Assembly (NCBI GenBank): GCA_963618065.1
Contig: CAVERH010000009.1
Span: forward strand, 6,301-70,300
Direction of reading: 5' to 3'
DNA: 64,000 nt
DNA from: Suilimivivens sp963618065
GTDB lineage: Bacteria > Bacillota > Clostridia > Lachnospirales > Lachnospiraceae
Shown here piece by piece: positions 54,776 through 62,176 of this stretch (its first letter is position 1; every line of letters starts with the position of its first letter). A program made the position numbers and the translations under genes. The notes under the pieces were generated by a model that had not been told where the DNA came from, ran no database searches, and saw only the letters and a list, made by a program, of their open reading frames with translations.

Positions 54776-55032
54776 CATGTAGAGCACTTAGTGAAGACGA
54801 GCCAAAGGCGAAGACTGAACTTAGTGCGAACGGTAACTGTCCACTTAATGAGACCGAGCGAAGCGAAGGACAAATTTAGTGGAGCAGGTGCATGTAGAGC
54901 ACTTAGTGAAGACGAGCCAAAGGCGAAGACTGAACTTAGTGCGAACGGTAACTGTCCACTTAATGAGACCGAGCGAAGCGAAGGACAAATTTAGTGGAGC
55001 AGGTGCATGTAGAGCACTTAGTGAAGACGAGC
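54776..55032. repeat. 115-bp perfect tandem repeat (2.2 copies) built from palindromes
   Basis: Units at 54776-54890 and 54891-55005 are identical; a third stops after 27 bp at 55032. Each unit holds a 44-nt palindrome (GCACTTAG...CTTAGTGC; 54784-54827 and 54899-54942) and a 42-nt one (CCACTTAA...TTTAGTGG; 54841-54882 and 54956-54997). The 44-nt family also occurs at 23655-23755. The unit is not a multiple of three, and apparent reading frames through it are not credible genes. Confidence 0.9.
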
Positions 55033-55039
55033 TACAATC

Positions 55040-55254
55040 GCACCGGCATACTTTACTGCCAGAGCTGGACTCCGGAACTAAGGTGTTCCATCTATTTTGG
55101 GACAGGCATCGTATAGTGATGCAAACAGCCAACGAGCCGTCCAGGCTCGATTGTGCCTGGATTGGACCTCCATGTCCAATCCTTGCTGACTAAGATCAAA
55201 ATAGAGGAACATCTAAGTTCCTGCGTAAGCCCCGGCATCAAAGTATGTTGGTGC
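55040..55254. ncRNA. Large multibranched inverted-repeat element (candidate structured RNA or MITE)
   Basis: Outer arms 55040-55060 and 55234-55254 pair over 19 of 21 positions counting G-T pairs; second arms 55074-55099 and 55197-55221 pair over about 23. They enclose three hairpins: GCATC/GATGC (55106-55122), CGAGCC/GGCTCG (55133-55149) and GGATTGGAC/GTCCAATCC (55159-55182). No protein frame. It abuts the broken end of the 115-bp repeat array and lies upstream of the spoIIGA promoter. I do not recognise the family; transcription and strand are unknown. Confidence 0.55.
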
Positions 55255-55287
55255 TTGAAGAGTTTCACATTTTATATGAAATAACCG

Positions 55288-55364
55288 AATGTCGAATCCT
55301 GCGACAAATGCCCCTCTCTCTGGACTCTCCTTTGACAAATTTGGAAACCCTTCATGTTTATAAT
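55288..55364 (+). promoter_or_regulatory. Spo0A-type promoter of spoIIGA-sigE
   Basis: Three sites resemble the Spo0A box TTTGTCRAA: AATGTCGAA (55288-55296, 7 of 9), TGCGACAAA (55300-55308, reverse, 8 of 9) and TTTGACAAA (55331-55339, reverse, 9 of 9). A perfect TATAAT is at 55359-55364; the TTGACA inside the third box is 21 bp away, a stretched spacing like that of the Spo0A-activated spoIIG promoter of Bacillus. Confidence 0.75.
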
Positions 55365-55396
55365 GAAGGTCAGGGAGGTGAGAAAACAGGCAGACC

Positions 55397-56197
55397 GTGA
55401 AAACAGTTTATATAGAAAATGTGTTCCTGCTGAATCTGGTAATGAATTTTTACCTTTTTCGGCTGACCGGGTTTATCTTAAGAAAGTCCACCACTTTGTT
55501 AAGAATCTTTCTGGGAAGTGCGGCTTTAGCATTGTGTTATTGCATCAGCGTCTGTTTTTTTAAAGGCAGTCAAAGCCCTCTGATGGTTCTTGTAATGCTG
55601 CTGGTATCGATGCTTGGGTGCTTCTTTGTATTCAAGGGGAAAACGATTTATGAAGTCTTAAGGCACACCGGATATCTGTATTGCGTTGCGTTCTTTCTGG
55701 GCGGAGGTTTGTTGTTTTTACAAAGACGAATCCCGTTCCTGCAGGAGATGAAAAGCTCTGCCATTCTGATTCTGGTTTGTGCAGGAGTGATGTACGAGGG
55801 AGGAAGAGCATTGGTGCGGTTTCTGCAAAAGAGAAGGGAAAATCCGTTCTGTACCGTAATCCTTCAGGGAGATTCTGAAGAGCTTCAGGTAACGGCCTTA
55901 ATCGATACGGGGAATGGACTGCGGGAGCCGGTGTCCGGAAGGAGTGTTTCTATTCTGGAGGAAGAGGTTTTTCAGAAGATGAAGGATCATCTGATTCCGG
56001 AAAAGTTGAAGGTGATTCCCTATCATAGCGTAGGAAAGGCACACGGCATCATGCTGGGAATGGAAGTATCCAATATTAAAATCAGAACCGATGATGGGGA
56101 AAAGGAGCTGCCGGAGGGAATTCTGGCGATGTATCAGGGAAAGCTGTCCGGAAGCGGCAGTTATCAGATGATTCTGTCCCCTGAATGGATCTCATAG
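55397..56197 (+). CDS. spoIIGA: Sigma-E processing peptidase SpoIIGA
   Basis: 266 residues: five hydrophobic helices (~1-140) followed by an aspartic protease domain with 'ALIDTGNGLREPVSG' (DTG at 170-172) and 'IPYHSVGKAHGIMLG'. It cleaves pro-sigma-E in the mother cell after a signal from the forespore. Start GTG 55397; a stop codon at 55379 leaves no earlier start in this frame, though GGGAGGTG is 16 bp away. sigE follows 40 bp downstream. Confidence 0.92.
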   Translation: MKTVYIENVFLLNLVMNFYLFRLTGFILRKSTTLLRIFLGSAALALCYCISVCFFKGSQSPLMVLVMLLVSMLGCFFVFKGKTIYEVLRHTGYLYCVAFFLGGGLLFLQRRIPFLQEMKSSAILILVCAGVMYEGGRALVRFLQKRRENPFCTVILQGDSEELQVTALIDTGNGLREPVSGRSVSILEEEVFQKMKDHLIPEKLKVIPYHSVGKAHGIMLGMEVSNIKIRTDDGEKELPEGILAMYQGKLSGSGSYQMILSPEWIS

Positions 56198-56237
56198 AAC
56201 AAAACAAAAAAGGGAAATGTGTGTAGGAGGAGAAGAA

Positions 56238-56978
56238 ATGGTTTTTAAAGTTGCAATTCCGGGGAAAATACAATTTAAAATGTATCGGAAGGAGCCTGGT
56301 TTTTTCCTGACAAGACAGGGAGATATTCATTATATCGGAGGCTCGGAGGTACTGCCGCCACCGTTGGAAACGGAGAAGGAGAATGCGGTGATCAGCGATC
56401 TGGGCACCGAGTATGAAGAAGAGGCAAAGTCGATCCTGATTGAACATAATCTGCGGCTGGTAGTGTATATTGCCAAGAAATTTGATAATACGGGAGTGGG
56501 CGTGGAGGATCTGATTTCGATCGGAACGATCGGCCTCATCAAGTCTATTAACACGTTTGATCCGGATAAAAATATCAAGCTGGCAACCTATGCGTCGCGC
56601 TGCATTGAGAATGAAATTCTCATGTACTTAAGAAGAAATAACAAGACCAAGATGGAGGTATCCATTGATGAGCCTTTAAATGTGGACTGGGACGGCAACG
56701 AGCTGCTGCTTTCGGATATCCTTGGAACCGATGAGGATATTATTTATAAGGACATTGAGGATGAAGTGGAACGCAAGCTTCTTCTTAAGGCGGTTGATAA
56801 GCTTTCGGAACGGGAAAAGACGATCATCAACCTGCGTTTTGGACTCGGCAGCAGCAACGGAGAGGAGCTGACGCAGAAGGAGGTCGCAGAGCTTCTCGGC
56901 ATTTCACAGTCGTATATTTCGAGGCTTGAGAAAAAGATTATGAAGCGTTTAAAAAGGGAGATGCTGCGGGAGGCTTAA
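56238..56978 (+). CDS. sigE: RNA polymerase sporulation sigma factor SigE (pro-sigma-E)
   Basis: 246 residues. N-terminal ~30-residue pro-sequence ('MVFKVAIPGKIQFKMYRK') that SpoIIGA removes, then sigma region 2 ('LIEHNLRLVVYIAKKFDNTGVGVEDLISIGTIGLIKSINTFD') and region 4 ('LGISQSYISRLEKKIMKRLKREM'). It runs early mother-cell gene expression. ATG 56238 follows GGAGGAGAAG. Confidence 0.95.
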   Translation: MVFKVAIPGKIQFKMYRKEPGFFLTRQGDIHYIGGSEVLPPPLETEKENAVISDLGTEYEEEAKSILIEHNLRLVVYIAKKFDNTGVGVEDLISIGTIGLIKSINTFDPDKNIKLATYASRCIENEILMYLRRNNKTKMEVSIDEPLNVDWDGNELLLSDILGTDEDIIYKDIEDEVERKLLLKAVDKLSEREKTIINLRFGLGSSNGEELTQKEVAELLGISQSYISRLEKKIMKRLKREMLREA

Positions 56979-57008
56979 GATCTGCCTGATAGCCAAAGTG
57001 GTACGATA

Positions 57009-57242
57009 TTAACACTTGATGTCCACAATAATAACATCGGGACCGATCTGTTTGATGTCTTTATAGGGAATGCAGTAGTCCGGTTCGCAGCACAAAAAGT
57101 TCAGGAACTTGTTTCCGTTTGGAACAAACAGCTTGCGGATCTGACCGCTGCATTCATCAAATTCAAGGTCGGATACCTTCCCGAGCCGCTGACAGTTCCT
57201 TAAGTTTATGACATCCTTGCACTTTAATTCAGAAAATAACAT
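57009..57242 (-). CDS. YlmC/YmxH family PRC-barrel sporulation-associated protein
   Basis: 77 residues read from 57242, 'MLFSELKCKDVINLRNCQRLGKVSDLEFDE', a PRC-barrel-like fold ending 'IGPDVIIVDIKC'. The YlmC/YmxH family is confined to spore formers and often lies near sigE/sigG; function unknown. The start follows AGGGTGAT on the minus strand; the longer open frame upstream belongs to non-coding DNA and sigG. It is convergent with sigE and divergent from sigG. Confidence 0.88.
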   Translation of the reverse strand: MLFSELKCKDVINLRNCQRLGKVSDLEFDECSGQIRKLFVPNGNKFLNFLCCEPDYCIPYKDIKQIGPDVIIVDIKC

Positions 57243-57458
57243 GAGAATCACCCTAAAGGTCTTCTTACTGATTATGATATGCAGCTTACAGGAGAAAGGA
57301 ACGCTGACTGGAACGAGGTATGAGTGAACAGTAACGAAGGAATTCTGCTGACTCTGCAAAAGGAGAAGTGCCCTGTATAAAAAAATGAAATATGGTGAAT
57401 GATTCCTAATAGCAGTGCTTTTGCGCAAAGCAGAGAGTACGGGAAAGGAGTCATACAC

Positions 57459-58238
57459 ATGGTGCAGGGAAAGGTGGAGATCTGTGGTGTCAATACATCC
57501 AAGCTTCCGGTAGTAAAAAGTACGCAGCAGGATCAGTTCTTTGAGCGGATCAAGCAGGGAGATGAACAGGCAAGGCAGGAATATATTGAAGGAAATCTGC
57601 GGCTTGTCTTAAGTGTAATCAAACGTTTTGCAGGGAGTAACGAAAATGTGGATGACCTGTTTCAGATCGGCTGTATCGGTCTGATCAAGGCAATCGATAA
57701 TTTTGATACGACGCTGAATGTAAAGTTCAGTACGTATGCCGTGCCTATGATAATTGGCGAGATCCGGAGGTTTCTGCGGGATAACAGCAGTATCCGCATC
57801 AGCAGGTCTTTGAAGGATACCGCCTATAAAGCCATTTATGCGAAAGAGACCATGATGAAAAACAGCATGCGGGAGCCAACCCTGCAGGAGATTGCCACGG
57901 AGATTGGCATTCCCAAGGAAGATATTGTGTATGCGCTCGATGCCATACAGAATCCGATGAGTCTGTATGAGCCGGTGTTTTCGGATAATGGAGATACCCT
58001 CTATGTCATGGATCAGATCAGCGATAAGAAGAACCGTGAGGACAGGTGGGTAGAAGAAATCTCGTTAAGTGAGGCCATGAAGAAGCTTGGCATGCGGGAA
58101 TATGAGATTATTTCCTTACGCTTCTTTGAAGGAAAAACACAGATGGAGGTGGCAGATCTTATTGGAATTTCTCAGGCACAGGTATCGCGCTTGGAAAAGA
58201 ATGCGCTGCGTATTATGAAAAACTATCTGATTGCATAG
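57459..58238 (+). CDS. sigG: RNA polymerase forespore sigma factor SigG
   Basis: 259 residues. The start 'MVQGKVEICGVNTSKLPVVKS' is diagnostic of SigG. Region 2 'VDDLFQIGCIGLIKAIDNFDTTLNVKFSTYAVPMIIGEIRR' and region 4 'MEVADLIGISQAQVSRLEKNALRIMKNY' follow. It drives late forespore transcription. AAAGGAG is 8 bp before ATG 57459. A possible forespore promoter is GTATA (57375-57379) with GGTGAATGA (57394-57402), but the match is weak. Confidence 0.95.
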   Translation: MVQGKVEICGVNTSKLPVVKSTQQDQFFERIKQGDEQARQEYIEGNLRLVLSVIKRFAGSNENVDDLFQIGCIGLIKAIDNFDTTLNVKFSTYAVPMIIGEIRRFLRDNSSIRISRSLKDTAYKAIYAKETMMKNSMREPTLQEIATEIGIPKEDIVYALDAIQNPMSLYEPVFSDNGDTLYVMDQISDKKNREDRWVEEISLSEAMKKLGMREYEIISLRFFEGKTQMEVADLIGISQAQVSRLEKNALRIMKNYLIA

Positions 58239-58309
58239 AGGTACAGCAAGTATCGAGTGGTAACAGTAACCCGTTCAGCCATTTGAAAATAATTTTACAT
58301 GAATTTTAC

Positions 58310-58338
58310 TTGCAAAATTGTATCGGGCATGGTATTGT
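58310..58338 (+). promoter_or_regulatory. Promoter of the decarboxylase leader
   Basis: TTGCAA (58310-58315), 17 bp, TATTGT (58333-58338). Transcription would begin near 58345, about 190 nt before the coding start. Confidence 0.7.
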
Positions 58339-58344
58339 CTTGAA

Positions 58345-58469
58345 AAGAATATGGATATAGGGGAGTAGTCAGTACAGAGAGTACAGAGCCTTCTGTATGA
58401 TTAAATCAACAGCAAGTCTGTTGCCTTCAGATATGTAAGTGCAGCATTCTGGTTTAATATGAAATGACG
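58345..58469 (+). ncRNA. Structured 5' leader, riboswitch-like, class unidentified
   Basis: Between the promoter and a terminator hairpin lies ~125 nt with local hairpins: GTAC-AGAGA-GTAC (58372-58384) and CAACAG-CAAGT-CTGTTG (about 58407-58423). GGGGAGTAG (58360-58368) and AGCAAGTC (58411-58418) echo conserved parts of the yybP-ykoY manganese riboswitch, but the spacing (42 nt) is too short for that fold. A sodium-responsive or orphan class is possible. Evidence is layout and folding by eye only. Confidence 0.5.
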
Positions 58470-58514
58470 AGACTTATATCTCTCTAAATGAGGGATATAG
58501 GTCTTTATTTATTT
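58470..58514 (+). terminator. Leader terminator upstream of the decarboxylase gene
   Basis: AGACTTATATCTCTC (58470-58484) pairs over 15 positions (two G-T) with GAGGGATATAGGTCT (58490-58504), followed by TTATTTATTT. It ends 24 bp before the coding start, so it acts on the gene's own mRNA. Confidence 0.8.
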
Positions 58515-58537
58515 CCCCAAAGAAAAAGGAGGTCATT

Positions 58538-59674
58538 ATGGATTATTTAGTTTCAGGACTGCTGTCCATCACCTGGCAGCAATGGGTCATGTACGTGGTG
58601 GGAGCGGTACTTATCTATCTTGCGGTAAAAAAGGAATTCGAACCCTCTCTGCTTCTGCCCATGGGCTTTGGTGCCATTCTGGTCAATCTGCCGTCTTCCG
58701 GTGTGCTTAACCAGACAATGGCAGGAATCGGAGAGACGAACGGCATTATTGAATGGCTTTTTCAGATTGGAATAGAGGCATCGGAAGCCCTTCCGATTAT
58801 TCTGTTTATCGGAATCGGAGCCATGATTGATTTTGGACCGCTCTTAGCGCAGCCGGTACTGTTTTTGTTCGGGGCGGCAGCACAGTTTGGAATTTTCTTT
58901 GCGATCTGTATTGCGGCACTGATGGGCTTTGATTTAAGAGATGCGGCATCAATCGGAATTATCGGGGCAGCAGATGGGCCGACCTCCATTCTGGTTTCCC
59001 AGATCTTTGGATCGAAATATGTGGGAGCGATTGCCGTGGCAGCGTATTCCTATATGGCACTTGTCCCGATCATCCAGCCATTTGCCATTAAGCTTGTGAC
59101 TACGAAGAAGGAACGCTGTATTAAGATGCCGTATAATCCGAAGTCCGTATCGAAGACGACAAGAATTTTGTTCCCGATTATCGTGACCTTTATTGCAGGA
59201 CTGGTTGCACCGATGAGCGTTTCCTTAGTAGGCTTTCTGATGTTTGGAAATCTGATCAGGGAATGCGGGGTACTACAGAGTCTTTCCGAAACGGCACAGA
59301 ACCAGCTTGCCAATCTTATTACCCTGTTACTTGGCATTACAATTTCGTTCAGCATGCGGGCAGAGCAGTTTGTAAGCGTGGATACGATTATGATTATGGC
59401 GATCGGACTTGTGGCATTTATCTTTGATACGATTGGCGGTGTGCTGTTTGCAAAGCTGTTAAATGTATTCCGCAGACAGAAGATTAATCCGATGATTGGG
59501 GCAGCCGGCATTTCGGCATTCCCGATGTCCTCCCGCGTGGTGCAGAAGATGGCACTTAAAGAGGATCCCAGTAATATTCTCATTATGCATGCAGCAGGGG
59601 CGAATGTATCCGGCCAGATTGCTTCGGTGGTAGCCGGAGGCATGGTGATGAGCCTTCTGGCAAATTATTTATAG
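58538..59674 (+). CDS. Sodium ion-translocating decarboxylase beta subunit (OadB/GcdB type)
   Basis: 378 residues, about eleven helices. 'IGIIGAADGPTSILVSQIFGSKYVGAIAVAAYSYMALVPIIQP' and 'GNLIRECGVLQSLSETAQN' are the family's sodium-path and catalytic segments. The beta subunit couples decarboxylation of a carboxybiotin carrier to sodium export. Neither the carboxyltransferase alpha subunit nor a biotin carrier is in the window, so the substrate (oxaloacetate, methylmalonyl-CoA or glutaconyl-CoA) is not determined. Strong AAAGGAGG upstream. Confidence 0.9.
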   Translation: MDYLVSGLLSITWQQWVMYVVGAVLIYLAVKKEFEPSLLLPMGFGAILVNLPSSGVLNQTMAGIGETNGIIEWLFQIGIEASEALPIILFIGIGAMIDFGPLLAQPVLFLFGAAAQFGIFFAICIAALMGFDLRDAASIGIIGAADGPTSILVSQIFGSKYVGAIAVAAYSYMALVPIIQPFAIKLVTTKKERCIKMPYNPKSVSKTTRILFPIIVTFIAGLVAPMSVSLVGFLMFGNLIRECGVLQSLSETAQNQLANLITLLLGITISFSMRAEQFVSVDTIMIMAIGLVAFIFDTIGGVLFAKLLNVFRRQKINPMIGAAGISAFPMSSRVVQKMALKEDPSNILIMHAAGANVSGQIASVVAGGMVMSLLANYL

Positions 59675-59769
59675 GCTGTTCGGAGAGATACAGCAGTTTA
59701 TGAATGTGGTTCTGAACAGACGATATCATCAAACAGATTAATCTTTTAATTGTAAAAAAGGAGAAAGCT

Positions 59770-59883
59770 ATGGAAAATTTTTGGATATCCCTGGAATTAA
59801 TGGGAAAAGGAATGCTTGGGATCTTTACGGTCATTATTTTAATCATGCTGATTGTGATGCTGCTTTCGAAAATTACTAAGTAA
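59770..59883 (+). CDS. 37-residue OadG-like small membrane subunit
   Basis: A tiny frame, MENFWISLEL then a single membrane helix (~14-33) and a KITK end, behind a strong AAGGAG (59757-59762). It follows the beta subunit by 95 bp. OadG gamma subunits are normally 80-100 residues with one N-terminal helix; this retains only the helix part. Very small OadG-related subunits occur in Lachnospiraceae, so it is probably an assembly subunit of the pump. Confidence 0.75.
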   Translation: MENFWISLELMGKGMLGIFTVIILIMLIVMLLSKITK

Positions 59884-59959
59884 ATTGGAGTGATTCGGCA
59901 ATTGGTGAATAAGTAAGGCGAGGTATTGCTGAGTTTGCCTGGTGGTTACCATAATTCGG

Positions 59960-59988
59960 TTGACATAATGAAAAATTTATCCTATACT
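59960..59988 (+). promoter_or_regulatory. SigA-type promoter for nrdR
   Basis: Perfect TTGACA (59960-59965), 17 bp, TATACT (59983-59988). Confidence 0.85.
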
Positions 59989-60019
59989 ATAATAAGCAAA
60001 TCAGAGGGGGAACAATCGT

Positions 60020-60469
60020 ATGAAATGTCCGTTTTGTGGTCACGAGAATACCAGAGTTATTGATTCAAGACCTGCCGAGGAAAATAATTCCATCCGCAGA
60101 CGCCGTGTTTGTGATGAGTGTGATAAGCGCTTTACCACATATGAGAAGATTGAAACGATACCGCTTATTGTAGTGAAGAAGGATAATAACCGTGAGGCAT
60201 ATGACCGTACCAAGATTGAGGCCGGGGTATTACGTGCCTGCCATAAGCGTCCGATCAGTGCCGACCAGATCAAAACCCTTGTGGACGAAGTGGAAACCGA
60301 GATCTTCAGTATGGAAGAGAAGGAAGTGCCGAGTCGTGTGATCGGGGAGCTGGTCATGAATAAGCTGAAGGATTTAGAGGCCGTTGCCTATGTCCGTTTT
60401 GCTTCCGTATATCGGGAATTCAAGGACATTAATACCTTTATGGATGAACTGAAAAAGGTATTGGAATAA
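60020..60469 (+). CDS. nrdR: Transcriptional repressor NrdR
   Basis: 149 residues: zinc ribbon 'CPFCGHENTRVIDSRPAEE' with 'CDECDKRF', then an ATP-cone domain ('LIVVKKDNNREAYDRTKIEAG'). It represses ribonucleotide reductase genes in response to dATP. Length and motifs are canonical. A likely pair of its boxes lies at 41227-41273 in this window. Confidence 0.96.
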   Translation: MKCPFCGHENTRVIDSRPAEENNSIRRRRVCDECDKRFTTYEKIETIPLIVVKKDNNREAYDRTKIEAGVLRACHKRPISADQIKTLVDEVETEIFSMEEKEVPSRVIGELVMNKLKDLEAVAYVRFASVYREFKDINTFMDELKKVLE

Positions 60470-60480
60470 GAAGGGAGAAT

Positions 60481-60519
60481 CAATAGTGTATTTATTTTCA
60501 TACACTATTGATTTTTTTT
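60481..60519 (+). terminator. Rho-independent terminator after nrdR
   Basis: CAATAGTGTAT (60481-60491) with ATACACTATTG (60500-60510), 11 perfect pairs, then eight T. Confidence 0.9.
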
Positions 60520-60559
60520 ATCTTTTTGTATAGAATGTAAGAGCGTTAAAAAATTAACG
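60508..60559 (+). promoter_or_regulatory. Promoter and palindromic operator candidate for the ABC transporter operon
   Basis: TTGATT (60508-60513), 17 bp, TAGAAT (60531-60536), overlapping the nrdR terminator. CGTTAA-AAAA-TTAACG (60544-60559) is a perfect inverted repeat at the expected transcription start, a position suited to a repressor. Confidence 0.55.
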
Positions 60560-60604
60560 TACTAACTAAAACTAAATAAGGAAAGTGAGAAAGGAATGAA
60601 AGAC

Positions 60605-62122
60605 ATGAAGAAAAGAAGCTTTAAAGCAGTTCTTTTACTGTTCGTGTTGACGACACTTACTATTGCACTGGGCGGATGCTCAGGTGATAAGAAAGGAGAC
60701 AGTTCCTCTCAAATCACGATCGGAATACCTCAGGACTTAGAGGACAGTCTTGACCCCCACAAGATGGTGGCGGCAGGAACAAGAGAGGTATTGTTCAACA
60801 TTTTTGAAGGACTTGTAAAGGTTACAAGCGATGGTGATTTTATCCCTGCAGTAGCAAGCTCGTATGAAGAAACCGAAGGAGGTAAGGTCTATACCTTTAC
60901 CTTAAGAGACAATGTGAAGTTCCATGATGGAAGCACGGTAACCGCAGAGGATGTGAAATTTTCCCTGGATAAATGCGCCGATACCAGTGCTGGTGAGCCT
61001 CTGGTAGCGGCGTTTTCTAATATTGACAGTGTCAATATTTTAGACGACAAGACTGTACAGGTGGTATTGAAGGAGGCGGATACCGAGTTCCTTGCCTATA
61101 TGACAACGGCAATCATCCCGGCATCCAATGAGAATCCGGACACCAACCCGATCGGAACCGGCCCATATAAGTTCGTATCCCGTTCCCCACAGGAAAGCTT
61201 CGTGATAGAACGCTTTGACGATTACTGGGGGGAGCCTGCATATATTAAGGATGTAACTTTTAAGATCTGCGCCAATGCCGATTCCATCGTGATGGATTTA
61301 GAGGGCGGTTCCATTGATATGTTTGCAAGAGTAACCGCTACCCAGGCAGCAGAGTTATCCGATAATTTTAATATATTAGAGGGAACCATGAACCTCGTAC
61401 AGGCATTATACCTCAACAATGCAGAAGCTCCGTTTGACAATGAAAAGGTTCGTCAGGCTCTCTGCTATGCGGTTGATCCGCAGGAAATTATGATGATGGT
61501 TTCCGATGGAAAGGGCACTGAGGTGGGAAGCAGTATGTTCCCCGCATTCGGTAAGTATTTTATGCCGGAATTGAATGACACCTATAACACCGATATTGAG
61601 AAAGCAAAGGAGCTCTTAAAAGAGGCAGGCTATGAAGACGGATTTTCTTTTACGATTACCGTACCCTCCAATTATCAGCCGCACATTGATACCGCGCAGG
61701 TACTTGTGGAAGAGTTCAAGAAAATCGGTGTCGATGCCCAGATCCAGTTAGTTGAATGGGATAGCTGGTTAAGTGATGTTTACCAGAACAGACAGTTCCA
61801 GTCTACCCTTGTGGGTGTCGATGCGTCGAACATTACCGGCTCTGCCATGTTACAGAGATTTACCTCCGATAATGCGAAGAACTTCATCAATTACAGTAAC
61901 GCCGATTATGATGCTGCTTTTGAAAAAGCAATCAGCAGCACCGATGATGACGAAAAGACCACCTACTATAAGGAATGTGAACGGATTCTGTCAGAAACAG
62001 CAGCCAACGTATATATTCAGGACTTACCGGAATTTGTGGCATTAAATAAGAAGTATACCGGATATGAGTTCTATCCGTTATATATTCAGGATATTGCGAA
62101 GATCCGTCTGGCAGATCAATAA
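60605..62122 (+). CDS. ABC transporter substrate-binding lipoprotein (peptide/nickel/opine family)
   Basis: 505 residues. Lipoprotein signal with lipobox ALGGC (Cys ~24), then the SBP_bac_5 fold: 'DSLDPHKMVAAGTREVLFNIFEGLV', 'YTFTLRDNVKFHDGSTVTAEDVKFSLD' and 'NNAEAPFDNEKVRQALCYAVD'. It captures oligopeptides or a related solute for the two permeases downstream. ATG 60605 has AAAGGA 9 bp upstream; ATG 60596 touches it and is unlikely. The exact ligand cannot be told. Confidence 0.92.
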   Translation: MKKRSFKAVLLLFVLTTLTIALGGCSGDKKGDSSSQITIGIPQDLEDSLDPHKMVAAGTREVLFNIFEGLVKVTSDGDFIPAVASSYEETEGGKVYTFTLRDNVKFHDGSTVTAEDVKFSLDKCADTSAGEPLVAAFSNIDSVNILDDKTVQVVLKEADTEFLAYMTTAIIPASNENPDTNPIGTGPYKFVSRSPQESFVIERFDDYWGEPAYIKDVTFKICANADSIVMDLEGGSIDMFARVTATQAAELSDNFNILEGTMNLVQALYLNNAEAPFDNEKVRQALCYAVDPQEIMMMVSDGKGTEVGSSMFPAFGKYFMPELNDTYNTDIEKAKELLKEAGYEDGFSFTITVPSNYQPHIDTAQVLVEEFKKIGVDAQIQLVEWDSWLSDVYQNRQFQSTLVGVDASNITGSAMLQRFTSDNAKNFINYSNADYDAAFEKAISSTDDDEKTTYYKECERILSETAANVYIQDLPEFVALNKKYTGYEFYPLYIQDIAKIRLADQ

Positions 62123-62176
62123 TTAAAGGTAGATTTGTTTTTGAAAAACAGGATTTGAGGAAAGGAAGGCAGGACC

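Noticed and set aside
54776..55032. CRISPR array
   Set aside because: Repeats are directly tandem, 115 bp, with no unique spacers and no cas genes nearby.
54791..55193. Open frames through the 115-bp repeats (67, 95 and 104 residues)
   Set aside because: The repeat length is not a multiple of three and the frames arise from palindromic DNA without ribosome binding sites.
57375..57402. Confident SigF/SigG promoter before sigG
   Set aside because: GTATA is present, but the -10 match is poor and the spacing 1 bp short; left as a remark only.
58360..58425. yybP-ykoY manganese riboswitch
   Set aside because: Only the GGGGAGTAG and AGCAAGTC pieces match; the intervening helices are too short for the known fold, and the gene is not a typical manganese target.
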